Below are positions 6,081-14,533 of a DNA stretch of 16,388 nt, one piece after another. A program made the position numbers and the translations under genes. Numbering within the stretch: position 1 is the stretch's first letter; every line of letters starts with the position of its first letter. The notes beneath the pieces were generated by a model. It was not told where the DNA came from. It worked only from the letters and a program-made list of their open reading frames with translations, and made no database searches. Location of the stretch: positions 1-16,388 of the forward strand of contig NZ_JXTE01000117.1 in the NCBI RefSeq assembly GCF_000972385.1. The letters are read 5' to 3'. Source of the stretch: Streptomyces sp. WM6386. GTDB taxonomy: Bacteria > Actinomycetota > Actinomycetes > Streptomycetales > Streptomycetaceae.

Positions 6081-7218
6081 CATCGACCTGATGCCCTCAC
6101 GTACCACGCCGACGCCGGCGACCGGTACCGGAAAGCCCTTGTCAGTGAAGGCACTGCGCAAGACCTACAGCGGCGTCACCGCCGTCGACGAGGTCTCCAT
6201 GGAGATCGCCGCCGGCGAGTTCGTCACCTTCCTGGGTTCCTCCGGCTCCGGCAAGACCACCACCCTGATGATGATCGCCGGGTTCTGCGAGCCCGACTCC
6301 GGCAGCATCGTCGTCGGCGGCCGGGACGTGACCCGCCTGGCCCCGCAGAAGCGCGGCCTGGGCTTCGTCTTCCAGCAGTACCTGCTCTTCCCGCACATGA
6401 CGGTGTGGGAGAACGTCGCCTTCCCGCTGCAACTGCGCGACATCCCGAAGGCGGAGCTGCGCCGCCGGGTCGGCGAGACCCTGGAGATCGCCGGACTGTC
6501 GGCCATGGCGCGCAGGCGACCGCGCGAACTGTCCGGCGGTCAGCAGCAGCGCGTCGCCCTGTGCCGGGCACTGGTCTACCGGCCCCCGGTGATCCTCATG
6601 GACGAACCGCTCGGCGCCCTCGACAAGAAGCTGCGCGACCAGCTCCAGACCGAGATCAAGCGCATCCAGCAGGAACTCGGCCTGACCGTCATCTACGTCA
6701 CGCACGACCAGGAGGAGGCCCTTGTCCTCTCCGACCGCATCGCGGTCATGCGGGACGGGCTGATCGACCAGTTCGACACCCCGCAGGAGCTCTTCGAGCG
6801 CCCCCGCACCCCGTTCGTCGCCGACTTCCTCGGCGCCGCCAACTTCCTCCCGGGCCGCCTGGAGGAGCAGTCGGCGGAACGCACCCTCGTGCGGCTGGAC
6901 ACCGGCGGTCTGATCACGGCCCGCCCGCAGGCCGCCCCGGACGGCGCACGGGTACGGGCCGCGGTCCAACCGGGCCGGCTCGCACTGTGTCCGCCGGGCG
7001 ACGGGTTCTGTACGGGGACCGTCGAGACGGTCACCTACGTCGGCACTCTCGTCCGTGTCACCGTCCGCCCCGTCGGCGGCGCGGCCACCGAACTCGTACG
7101 CCTGGAGCTGCCCGCCGGACGCGCTCCCGCACTCGGCGAAAACGTCGGCCTGACCGCGGACCCCGCCAACGTCAGTGTCTTCCCCGACGTGCTCCCCGAC
7201 CCGGAAAGCGGGGGATGA
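6073..7218 (+). CDS. ABC transporter ATP-binding protein, PotA-like
   Basis: This 381-residue ATPase energises the importer. It has Walker A GSSGSGKTT (55-63), Q-loop glutamine Q101 in VFQQY, signature LSGGQQQR (153-160), Walker B VILMDEP (173-179), D-loop GALD, and switch histidine H211 in VTHDQEEA. A C-terminal extension from about residue 285 to 375 is the TOBE regulatory domain of the polyamine/maltose-type ATPases. About 20 Pro/Thr-rich residues precede the domain. The ATG overlaps the end of the binding-protein gene (ATGCCTGA) and follows AGGAG (6061-6065) by 7 nt. Its stop overlaps the permease start (ATGA), indicating coupled translation. Confidence 0.95.
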   Translation: MPDIDLMPSRTTPTPATGTGKPLSVKALRKTYSGVTAVDEVSMEIAAGEFVTFLGSSGSGKTTTLMMIAGFCEPDSGSIVVGGRDVTRLAPQKRGLGFVFQQYLLFPHMTVWENVAFPLQLRDIPKAELRRRVGETLEIAGLSAMARRRPRELSGGQQQRVALCRALVYRPPVILMDEPLGALDKKLRDQLQTEIKRIQQELGLTVIYVTHDQEEALVLSDRIAVMRDGLIDQFDTPQELFERPRTPFVADFLGAANFLPGRLEEQSAERTLVRLDTGGLITARPQAAPDGARVRAAVQPGRLALCPPGDGFCTGTVETVTYVGTLVRVTVRPVGGAATELVRLELPAGRAPALGENVGLTADPANVSVFPDVLPDPESGG

Positions 7219-8147
7219 CAACCATGGCCGTGCTGGCTCCCGCACCGAGCTCCATCGCCCCTGTGCCCCACAAGAAGCGACGCACCCGCGTTTCGCTGTC
7301 CGACCGGCGCACCCGCTTCGGACTGCTCAACGCCACCCCCGTCGTCGTCTACCTCCTGATCCTCTTCGTCTATCCGATCTTCAGCACCCTGATGCTGAGC
7401 CTCAAGGGCGACAACGGCGCCTTCACCCTGCACTGGTACGCCGACGCATTCGCCGGCGCCAACCTGGAGATCCTGCTCACCACCCTGCGGATCTCGGCCG
7501 AGACCTCCCTGCTCGCCCTGGTCGTCGGCTTCACGCTGGCCTCCGCGATCTCCCGGCTCAAGCCACTGTGGGCCGGCCTGGCGATGATCGTCGTGGTCGT
7601 GCCGCACTTCATCAGCGCGCTGGTGCGCACCTACGGCTGGATCATCCTGCTCGGTGACAACGGCGTCGTGAACAACACCCTGACGGACCTTCACTTCCCG
7701 GGCGCGCCCTTCGAGTTGCTCTACAACGAGATCGGCGTCGTCATCGGCACCACCGCCGTGATGCTCCCCTACACGGTCCTGCTGCTCTACGCCGTGATGA
7801 AGGGCATCGACCGCCGGCTGCTCGCCGCGGCGGCCAGCATGGGCGCCGGCCGGATCACCATCTTCCGTCGCGTCTACGTCCCCCTGGTGGCCCCCGGCCT
7901 GGTCAACGCGGGCGTCCTGTCCTTCATCCTGTGCCTCGGCTACTACCTCACCCCCGCCCTGATGGGCGGCGAGAAGCAGACGATGGTCGCCTCGCTCATC
8001 GACGAGCAGGTCATGAAGCAGAACCAGTGGAACGGCGCCTCCGCACTCGGCATCATCCTGCTGCTCCTCACCTTCGCCGGACTACTGCTGCTCAGGCTGC
8101 TGAAGTCGGCCGGCGATGCCCTTCGGAACCGGGGTACGGCGTCATGA
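7215..8147 (+). CDS. ABC transporter permease 1, PotB-like
   Basis: This 310-residue membrane protein forms half of the importer channel. A basic cytoplasmic N-terminus (HKKRRTR, about 19-25) is followed by six predicted membrane segments at about 38-60, 90-112, 118-146, 173-194, 226-248 and 274-294. The EAA coupling loop is AAAASMGAGRITIFRRV (204-220), which contacts the ATPase. The start ATG (7215) overlaps the ATPase stop by 4 nt; a second ATG at 7224 is a possible alternative, with GGGG 9 nt upstream. The stop overlaps the next permease by ATGA. Membership of the polyamine/iron/sulfate permease family is clear; the ligand is not. Confidence 0.93.
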   Translation: MTTMAVLAPAPSSIAPVPHKKRRTRVSLSDRRTRFGLLNATPVVVYLLILFVYPIFSTLMLSLKGDNGAFTLHWYADAFAGANLEILLTTLRISAETSLLALVVGFTLASAISRLKPLWAGLAMIVVVVPHFISALVRTYGWIILLGDNGVVNNTLTDLHFPGAPFELLYNEIGVVIGTTAVMLPYTVLLLYAVMKGIDRRLLAAAASMGAGRITIFRRVYVPLVAPGLVNAGVLSFILCLGYYLTPALMGGEKQTMVASLIDEQVMKQNQWNGASALGIILLLLTFAGLLLLRLLKSAGDALRNRGTAS

Positions 8148-9013
8148 TCGAGCTCCGCTCCACCCTGGCCGGCCGCATCACCCTGGCCGTGCTGGCGACC
8201 CTGATCCTGGTGTTCCTGGCCCTGCCGATCATCGTCATCGTCGTCACTTCCTTCGGCAAGGACGCCTTCGGCAACTTCCCGCCGGCCGCCTGGACGTTCG
8301 GCTGGTACAAGCAGCTCTTCGTCGAGGGCAGCAAGTGGCCGGCCGCGCTCTCCCTGAGCGCACTGATCGCCGCCATGACCACGGTCTTCTCGCTCATCCT
8401 CGGCATGACCGCGGCCACCGCGCTGGTCCGCAGCGAACTGCCGCTGCGCACGGCGGTCTACGGTCTGGTCCTCGCTCCACTGGTGATCCCCCAAGTGGTC
8501 ATCGCTCTCGGCCTGTTCCTGCTCTTCGAGCCGGCCTCGATGCTCGGCAGCCCGGTCGCCATCGCCCTCGGTCACACCGTGCTCGCCTCACCGATCGCGG
8601 TGATGATCCTCATGGCCACGCTCAAGGGCATCGACGAACGGCTGGAGGACGCGGCCGCCAGCATGGGCGCCGGCCGGCTGACCGTCTGGCGCAGGATCAC
8701 CCTGCCGTTGGCCATGCCCGGAATGGTCGCCGCCGGCATCTTCGCCTTCATCACCAGCTTCGACGAGTTCTTCATCTCGCAGTTCCTGTCCTCCGTGGAC
8801 ACCGTGACCCTGCCGGTCCAGGTGTTCAACGTCCTCCAGTACAACGTCGACCCGTCGGTGACGGCCGTCAGCGCGATCCTCATCGCGGTCGCCGTCGTGG
8901 CTCTCGGCCTGGTCGGCGTGGTGCGCAAGCTCAGCGGCTTGGGCAAACAGGGCGGCCTGCTGCCCACGGAGCCCGCTGTAGGCCTTGCCGCCGGAAGTGA
9001 GACCGCATCATGA
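8144..9013 (+). CDS. ABC transporter permease 2, PotC-like
   Basis: This 289-residue partner permease has membrane segments at about 14-36, 68-94, 103-127, 137-158, 192-212 and 240-262. The EAA loop is DAAASMGAGRLTVWRRI (169-185), closely parallel to that of permease 1. SFDEFFISQFL after segment five is typical of PotC/PotI-type proteins. It overlaps permease 1 and the aminotransferase by ATGA on each side, so one ribosome chain probably makes both channel halves and the first cytoplasmic enzyme. The C-terminal 25 residues are a hydrophilic tail of no known role. Confidence 0.93.
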   Translation: MIELRSTLAGRITLAVLATLILVFLALPIIVIVVTSFGKDAFGNFPPAAWTFGWYKQLFVEGSKWPAALSLSALIAAMTTVFSLILGMTAATALVRSELPLRTAVYGLVLAPLVIPQVVIALGLFLLFEPASMLGSPVAIALGHTVLASPIAVMILMATLKGIDERLEDAAASMGAGRLTVWRRITLPLAMPGMVAAGIFAFITSFDEFFISQFLSSVDTVTLPVQVFNVLQYNVDPSVTAVSAILIAVAVVALGLVGVVRKLSGLGKQGGLLPTEPAVGLAAGSETAS

Positions 9014-10407
9014 GCACGAGCACCCGCACCCGCACCCCGGCCGGTGAACTGTCCGCCACGGCGGCCAGACACCTGCTGCTGAACATGACCCCCAACGGCT
9101 CGCTGGGCCCCGAGGGAGAGAACCTCTTCGTCGTCCGGCGCGGCGAAGGGCCGTACGTGGTCGACGCCGACGGCAGGCGCTACATCGACGGCCTCTCCGG
9201 CCTGTACTGCTGCCAACTCGGCTACTCCTACGGTCCCGAGTTCGCCGAGGCGGCGGACAAGCAGCTGCGCGAGCTGTGCTTCAGCCCGCTGTGGTCCTCC
9301 TCCGCGCACCCGACGGCCATCGAGCTCGCCGAACGCCTGTCCCTGATAGCCCCCGTCGACATCGAGCACACCTTCTTCTCCGGCGGCGGCGCCGAAGCAG
9401 TCGAGACCGCCTGGAAGATGGCCCGCCGCTACCACTCCCTGCGCGGCGAACCGGGCCGGGTCAAGGCGATCGCCCGGCGCGGCGCCTACCACGGCCTGAC
9501 CGTCGGCGCCCTCTCCCTCACCGACGACCCCGGCCTGACGGATCCGTACGGGCCGCCGGCCATCGACACCCGGTTCGTGTCCAACACCAACCGCTTCGGC
9601 CTGGCCCCCGGGTTCACCGACGACAGGGCGTACACCGCGCACCTGCTCGCCGAGCTGGAGGCCGAGATCCTGGCCGAGGGCCCGCAGACCATCGCCATGC
9701 TGATCGCCGAACCGGTGCAGAACCGGGGCGGGTGCATCACACCTCCGGTGGGCTACTGGGAGGGACTGAGGGCGCTCGCCGACCGGTTCGGCTTCCTGCT
9801 GGTCGCCGACGAGGTGATCACCGCCTTCGGACGGCTGGGGGAGTGGTTCGGCGGAGACCGCTACGGCGCCCGTCCGGACATGGTCACCGTCGCCAAGGGC
9901 ATCACCGCCGGATACGCCCCCATGGGGGCGACCCTGGTCAGCGGTCGCGTGGTCGAGGTCATCAACCGGCCCGGTGCGGTCCTCAACCACGGCTACACCT
10001 TCGCCGGCCACCCGCTCAGCGCGGCAATCGCGCTGCGCAGCCTGGAGATCATGGAACGGGACCGGATCCTGGACAACGTCCGAGGGCTCCAGGACCACCT
10101 CGCGGGACGGATGGCGTCCCTCGCCGACCTGCCCATCGTCGGCGACGTCCGCGGCGCCGGATTCTTCTACGCCTGCGAACTCGTCGGAGATCTCGAAGGT
10201 GGCGGCTTCAGCGACCGCGCCCGGCAGGACCTGGTCGTCGACCTGATCCCGCGTCGCCTGCGCGAGGCCGGTCTCCTGGCCCGCGTCTACAACCGGTCGG
10301 CGCCGCTGGTCCAGATCGCGCCGCCGCTGATCAGCGACCGCCCACTCCTCGACCGGATCGCCGACATCCTCGCCGACACCCTCGTCGAGGCGTCCGCCCG
10401 CCTGTGA
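9010..10407 (+). CDS. Class III PLP-dependent aminotransferase (omega-amino acid/diamine type)
   Basis: This 465-residue cytosolic transaminase is expected to move a terminal amino group to pyruvate or 2-oxoglutarate and leave an aldehyde or oxo acid. FFSGGGAEAVETAW near residue 120 is the PLP-phosphate loop. LLVADEVITAFGR holds D267, which contacts the PLP nitrogen. VTVAKGITAGYAPMG holds the Schiff-base lysine K296. HGYTFAGHPL is the conserved threonine loop of the partner subunit. The length matches omega-transaminases such as taurine/putrescine-pyruvate, beta-alanine-pyruvate and GABA transaminases. The start overlaps permease 2 by 4 nt, tying the enzyme to uptake. It sits ahead of an aldehyde dehydrogenase, a common pairing for amine breakdown. 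Confidence 0.92.
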   Translation: MSTSTRTRTPAGELSATAARHLLLNMTPNGSLGPEGENLFVVRRGEGPYVVDADGRRYIDGLSGLYCCQLGYSYGPEFAEAADKQLRELCFSPLWSSSAHPTAIELAERLSLIAPVDIEHTFFSGGGAEAVETAWKMARRYHSLRGEPGRVKAIARRGAYHGLTVGALSLTDDPGLTDPYGPPAIDTRFVSNTNRFGLAPGFTDDRAYTAHLLAELEAEILAEGPQTIAMLIAEPVQNRGGCITPPVGYWEGLRALADRFGFLLVADEVITAFGRLGEWFGGDRYGARPDMVTVAKGITAGYAPMGATLVSGRVVEVINRPGAVLNHGYTFAGHPLSAAIALRSLEIMERDRILDNVRGLQDHLAGRMASLADLPIVGDVRGAGFFYACELVGDLEGGGFSDRARQDLVVDLIPRRLREAGLLARVYNRSAPLVQIAPPLISDRPLLDRIADILADTLVEASARL

Positions 10408-10433
10408 CCCCACCCGTTTTCGAAAGGAACGAC

Positions 10434-11387
10434 ATGTACTCCATCGGTCCGCTGACCGTTTCCCCCGGCGAACGCGCCGAGGGCCTCATCCCGGTCGGCA
10501 CCAGCAGCTACGGCGTCGAGCTGGGCATCCCGCTCATCGTCGTCAACGGCGCCCAGGACGGTCCCGTGCTGTGCGTGGACGCGGGTGTGCACGGCGACGA
10601 GTACGACGGCCAGGAGGCCATCCGCCGCGTCCTCGCCGACATCGACCCGGCCACCCTGCGCGGCACCCTCGTCGGCATCCCCTGCATGAACACCCCCGCC
10701 TTCGAGGCAGCCGCCCGCACCAGCGGCCTTGACTACCTGAACCTCAACCGGATCTTCCCGGGTGACGCGGACGGCTCGTACTCCCTGCGGCTGGCCGCCA
10801 CCTTCGTCGAGCAGGTCGTCCCCGCCATCGACGCGCTCGTCGACCTGCACACCGGCGGCACCTTCGGCGAGATCGCCCCGCTCGTCATCCTCCAGGGCGG
10901 CTACGAGGAGCTCGCCACGGACCTGGCCCTCGCGGCCGGTCACGAGCTGGTCTGGAAGGGCGGCAAGTGGGGCGGCACCGTCCGCCACCCCACCCTCGCG
11001 GCGGGCAAGCCCGCCATCACCATCGAGGCCGGTGGCGGCACCTACCGGGAGTCGAACGTCGAGCTGCACGTCGACTCGATCCACAACATCATGCGGCAGC
11101 TGAAGATGATCGACGGCGAGGCGAAGCTGCGCGACAGCTACACCGCCACCTCCGGCACCTTCGCCCGTTCCGCGTCCGGCGGCTTCTTCCTCGGACACGC
11201 CGAGCCGGGGGAGACCTGCAAGGAGGGCGACCTGATCGCCCACATCGTCGACCACTACGGCAACACACTGGAAGAGGTGATCGCCCCGCAGGACGGCATC
11301 GTGCTGTGGGTGCGCCGGATCCGGACCGTCCGTCCGGGCGACGAGGTCGTCATCTTCGGCGAGGTGCTGGGGGAGATCCGGCCATGA
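10434..11387 (+). CDS. Zinc-dependent deacylase, succinylglutamate desuccinylase/aspartoacylase (M14) family, second copy
   Basis: This 317-residue protein is a distant paralogue of the one at 3890. The zinc ligands are H53 and E56 in GVHGDEYDG and H139 in VDLHTGG. The catalytic glutamate is probably E198 in ITIEAGG. NLNRIFPGD (103-111) matches the arginine loop of the first copy. The C-terminal beta domain contains IAPQDGIVLWVRR. HGDEYDG is close to the DoeB/EutE-type deacetylases that act on N-acetyl diaminobutyrate. A good ribosome site, AAAGGA (10423-10428), lies 5 nt before the ATG in a 26-bp gap. The stop overlaps the dehydrogenase start by ATGA. The two copies are diverged enough that they may act on different N-acyl substrates, or form a hetero-oligomer. 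Confidence 0.88.
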   Translation: MYSIGPLTVSPGERAEGLIPVGTSSYGVELGIPLIVVNGAQDGPVLCVDAGVHGDEYDGQEAIRRVLADIDPATLRGTLVGIPCMNTPAFEAAARTSGLDYLNLNRIFPGDADGSYSLRLAATFVEQVVPAIDALVDLHTGGTFGEIAPLVILQGGYEELATDLALAAGHELVWKGGKWGGTVRHPTLAAGKPAITIEAGGGTYRESNVELHVDSIHNIMRQLKMIDGEAKLRDSYTATSGTFARSASGGFFLGHAEPGETCKEGDLIAHIVDHYGNTLEEVIAPQDGIVLWVRRIRTVRPGDEVVIFGEVLGEIRP

Positions 11388-12838
11388 GCGGCGACACCCA
11401 GTTGCTCCTCGTCGACGGCAAGCAGGTGTCCGCCGCCGACGGCCGCACCTTCACCGTCCTCGACCCGTCCGACGGCACGGCCATCACCACGGTGGCGCTG
11501 GCCGGCCGCGCGGACGTGGACCAGGCCGTGGCCGCGGCCAGGGCAGCGTTCACGGCGCCCGAATGGGCCCGGATGCGGGCAGCCGACCGTGGCCGGCTCC
11601 TGTACCGGATCGCCGAGGCCATTCGCTACCAGGGCGAACGGCTGGCGCGGCTGGAGAGCCAGGACACCGGCAAGCCGCTCAGCCAGGCGAAGGCCGACGT
11701 CGAGGCCGCCGCCCGCTACTTCGAGTTCTACGCGGGCTTCGCCGACAAGCTCGGCGGTTCCACGATCCCGCTGGGCCCGGGGCTGCTCGACTACACCGTG
11801 CGGGAGCCGATCGGTGTCTCCGGCCAGATCATCCCGTTCAACTACCCGCTGCAGAACACCGCGAGAGGCTCGGCCCCGGCGCTGGCCGCGGGCTGCACGG
11901 TGGTGCTCAAGCCCTCTCCCGAGGCGCCGCTGACCCCGCTGGAGATCGGCAGGATCGCTCTGGAGTGCGGGCTTCCGCCGGGTGTCCTCAACGTCGTCCC
12001 CGGCGACGGCGAGACGGGAGCGGCCCTCGCCGGACACCCGGGCATCGACCAGGTCACCTTCACCGGCTCGGTTCCTACCGGCATCAAGGTCGCGCAGGCC
12101 GCGGCCGCCAACGTGGTGCCGTCGGTCACCGAGCTGGGCGGCAAGTCGCCGTTCGTCGTCTTCGCCGACGCCGACTTCGACCTGGCCCTGAAGGCGATCC
12201 TGGGCGCCTCGTTCAGCAACGCGGGACAGATGTGCTCGGCCGGGACGCGCCTGCTTCTTCAGCGTGGCGCGGATGAGTTCCTGGACCGGCTGGTGGAGAA
12301 GATCGCCACCCTGCGCGTCGGCCCCGGCCTGTCCGACCCGGACATCGGCCCGCTGGTCGCGGCCCGGCAGCGCGACCGGGTGCTGGGCTATCTCGACCTG
12401 GCCCGGCAGGAGGGCGCCACAGTGCGCGTCGGTGGCGGCGCGCCGTCCGACCCCGCCCTGGCCGACGGCTACTACATCGAACCGACCGTCCTCACCGGCC
12501 TGACCAACCAGGCCCGTTGCGCCCGCGAGGAGATTTTCGGACCCGTCGTCACCGTCATCGACTTCGACGACGCCGACCAGGCCCTGGACATCGCCAACGA
12601 CAGCCCGTACGGCCTCTCCTCCTACGTTTGGACCCGCGACATCGACAAGGCGATGCGCCTCGCGGAGGGCATCCGCGCCGGCCAGGTCTCCGTCAACGCC
12701 ACCGGCGTCGGCACCGGCGTCGAGCTGCCCTTCGGCGGCTACAAGCACAGCGGCTGGGGCCGGGAGAAGGGCCTCCAAGCCCTCGACAGCTACACGCAGA
12801 CCAAGAACGTCTGCATCGGCTTCGGGAGCCGGTCATGA
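11384..12838 (+). CDS. NAD(P)-dependent aldehyde dehydrogenase (gamma-aminobutyraldehyde/betaine aldehyde DH-like)
   Basis: This 484-residue enzyme should oxidise an amino- or semialdehyde to the acid. IIPFNYPL carries N153, which stabilises the thiohemiacetal. VTELGGKSP holds the general base E250. NAGQMCSAGTR holds the catalytic thiol C284. The late motifs EEIFGPVV and LPFGGYKHSGWGRE are present. It most resembles the ALDH9/BADH/PuuC group, which act on aldehydes from polyamines and choline. GGGGGAG (11369-11375) is the ribosome site, 8 nt ahead. It overlaps both neighbours by ATGA and probably takes the aldehyde made by the transaminase or by one of the flavin oxidases. The exact substrate is inferred only from context. 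Confidence 0.93.
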   Translation: MSGDTQLLLVDGKQVSAADGRTFTVLDPSDGTAITTVALAGRADVDQAVAAARAAFTAPEWARMRAADRGRLLYRIAEAIRYQGERLARLESQDTGKPLSQAKADVEAAARYFEFYAGFADKLGGSTIPLGPGLLDYTVREPIGVSGQIIPFNYPLQNTARGSAPALAAGCTVVLKPSPEAPLTPLEIGRIALECGLPPGVLNVVPGDGETGAALAGHPGIDQVTFTGSVPTGIKVAQAAAANVVPSVTELGGKSPFVVFADADFDLALKAILGASFSNAGQMCSAGTRLLLQRGADEFLDRLVEKIATLRVGPGLSDPDIGPLVAARQRDRVLGYLDLARQEGATVRVGGGAPSDPALADGYYIEPTVLTGLTNQARCAREEIFGPVVTVIDFDDADQALDIANDSPYGLSSYVWTRDIDKAMRLAEGIRAGQVSVNATGVGTGVELPFGGYKHSGWGREKGLQALDSYTQTKNVCIGFGSRS

Positions 12839-13773
12839 GGTATCGCACGCTCGGAGAACGCGGGCCGGCCGTCTCCGTGGTGGGCCTCGGCGGCAACAAC
12901 TTCGGCTCCCGTCTCGACGAGGACGGGACGAAGGCCGTCGTCCACGCGGCGCTGGACGCCGGGATCACCTTGTTCGACACGGCCGACATGTACGGCGGGT
13001 TCGGCGAGGCCGGAGGCGCGCGCGGTGACGGCGAACGGCTGCTCGGCGCCGCACTCAAGGGCCACCGCGACGACGTCGTTCTGGCCACGAAGTTCGGCAT
13101 GGAGATGGGCTCGGACGCCGACCGGTACGGCCGACGCGGTACTCGCCCCTACATCCGCCACGCCGTGGAGAGCTCGCTGCGCCGCCTCGGCACCGACCGC
13201 CTCGACCTGTACCAGTACCACGAGCCGGACGGCGTCACTCCGCTCGACGAGACGATCGCAGCCCTGCGCGAACTCGTCGACGAGGGCAAGATCGGGTACA
13301 TAGGCTGCTCCGCCCTCCCGGCCGAGGATCTGAGCGATGCCTTCGTGAGCACCCAGGCCCGCTATCACCTGCTCGACCGCAGGGTGGAGCAGGACCTGAT
13401 ACCGGCCTGCCTGCGTCACGGCCTCGGTCTCCTGCCGTACTACCCGCTGGCCAACGGGCTGCTCAGTGGCAAGTACCGGCGTGGCGAGCAGCCCCCGCCC
13501 GGCAGCCGCCTGTCCTGGCGGCAGGGCTGGCTCACCGACGCCGCCCTGGACCGGGTCGAGGCGCTCACCGCGTACGGCGCCGACCGCGGCCTGACCCTCC
13601 TCCAGGTCGCCGTGGGCGGACTGGCTGCCCTGCCCGCCGTCGGCTCGGTGATCTGCGGCGCCATGAACGCCGGACAGGTCACCGCCAACGCGGCGGCGGC
13701 CGACTGGATCCCCGAACTGGCCGACCTGGCCGCACTCGACGCGATCGTCACCCCCGGCGAGCGGATCGTCTGA
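12835..13773 (+). CDS. Aldo/keto reductase family oxidoreductase
   Basis: This 312-residue TIM-barrel NADPH enzyme reduces an aldehyde or ketone. The catalytic tetrad is visible: D48 and Y53 in FDTADMYGG, K86 in LATKFG, and H129 in YQYHEPD. The N-terminus MRYRTLGERGPAVSVVGLGG and the PYYPLANGLLSGKYRRG stretch are typical of the YdhF/Tas-like and Kvbeta-like bacterial groups. Next to an aldehyde dehydrogenase it may act on a different carbonyl, or vent excess aldehyde to the alcohol. GGGAG (12824-12828) lies 6 nt before the ATG, and the start overlaps the dehydrogenase stop by ATGA. Confidence 0.9.
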   Translation: MRYRTLGERGPAVSVVGLGGNNFGSRLDEDGTKAVVHAALDAGITLFDTADMYGGFGEAGGARGDGERLLGAALKGHRDDVVLATKFGMEMGSDADRYGRRGTRPYIRHAVESSLRRLGTDRLDLYQYHEPDGVTPLDETIAALRELVDEGKIGYIGCSALPAEDLSDAFVSTQARYHLLDRRVEQDLIPACLRHGLGLLPYYPLANGLLSGKYRRGEQPPPGSRLSWRQGWLTDAALDRVEALTAYGADRGLTLLQVAVGGLAALPAVGSVICGAMNAGQVTANAAAADWIPELADLAALDAIVTPGERIV

Positions 13774-13817
13774 CCCTCCCCCTCCCCTGTAAGAACCGGA
13801 AACCGAGGTTGAACACC

Positions 13818-14483
13818 ATGCGAGAGATCGTCACCTTCGACGCCTACGGCACCCTGGTCGACTTCCAGCTCGGCCCCACCACCCTCAAGGTCCTCTCCGA
13901 CCGGCTGGACCTGGACAACCTGGACGTCGACGAGTTCCTCGACGACTTCCGCGTCATGCGCTTCCAGGCCGTCCTGGAGGCCTACCGCCCCTACCACGAG
14001 ATCCTGCACTCCAGCCTGCAGATGGCGATGCGCCTGCACGGCCTGGAGTACCGCACATCCGACGGTGACGCCCTCGTCGAGGCCGTCCCCACGTTCGGTC
14101 CCTTCCCGGAGGTCCCGGACGCCCTGCGCGCGCTGAAGACCAAGTACGAGATCGCCATCATCACCAACAGCGATGACAACCTGATCGCGCGCAACGTCGA
14201 GAACATCGGCGTCGAGTTCGATTACGTCGTCACGGCCGAGCAGGCAGGGGCGTACAAGCCGGACCGGCAGACCTTCGAGCACGCCTTCAAGACGATGGGT
14301 GTCGAGCCGTCCCAGGTCATCCATACCGCGCAGGGCTGGGAGTACGACCACATCCCGACCCGTGACCTCGGCCTGAAGCGCCGTGTGTGGATCAACCGCT
14401 TCGGCCGCCCCGGCAGCGCCGACTACCAGCCCTACGACGAGCTGACCGACCTGTCGGGCCTGCCGAAGCTGCTCGGCTGCTGA
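13818..14483 (+). CDS. HAD-superfamily hydrolase, haloacid dehalogenase type II-like
   Basis: This 221-residue HAD hydrolase has nucleophile D8 in TFDAYGTLVD, motif II TNS (S118), motif III lysine K147 in GAYKPDRQTFE, and the late GLKRRVWINR stretch typical of the L-2-haloacid dehalogenase group. The SSNAWD segment of characterised dehalogenases is replaced by TAQGWE (170-175), so dehalogenation should not be assumed; a phosphatase or unknown hydrolase role is possible. I chose the ATG at 13818 because GAGG (13805-13808) lies 9 nt upstream. A TTG at 13809 in the same frame would abut that site with no spacing. It follows the reductase after a 44-bp gap and precedes the PuuB-like oxidase, so it is probably part of the same pathway. 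Confidence 0.87.
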   Translation: MREIVTFDAYGTLVDFQLGPTTLKVLSDRLDLDNLDVDEFLDDFRVMRFQAVLEAYRPYHEILHSSLQMAMRLHGLEYRTSDGDALVEAVPTFGPFPEVPDALRALKTKYEIAIITNSDDNLIARNVENIGVEFDYVVTAEQAGAYKPDRQTFEHAFKTMGVEPSQVIHTAQGWEYDHIPTRDLGLKRRVWINRFGRPGSADYQPYDELTDLSGLPKLLGC

Positions 14484-14533
14484 CAACACGGCCACACGGC
14501 GACACAGGACAGAGAACACAGAGGACGCACGCC

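Noticed and set aside
8572..10413. 613-codon open frame on the minus strand opposite the aminotransferase and permease
   Set aside because: It mirrors strong GC third-position bias of the real plus-strand genes, has low-complexity Gly/Ala/Arg/Val composition, no recognisable motif, and crosses several conserved genes.
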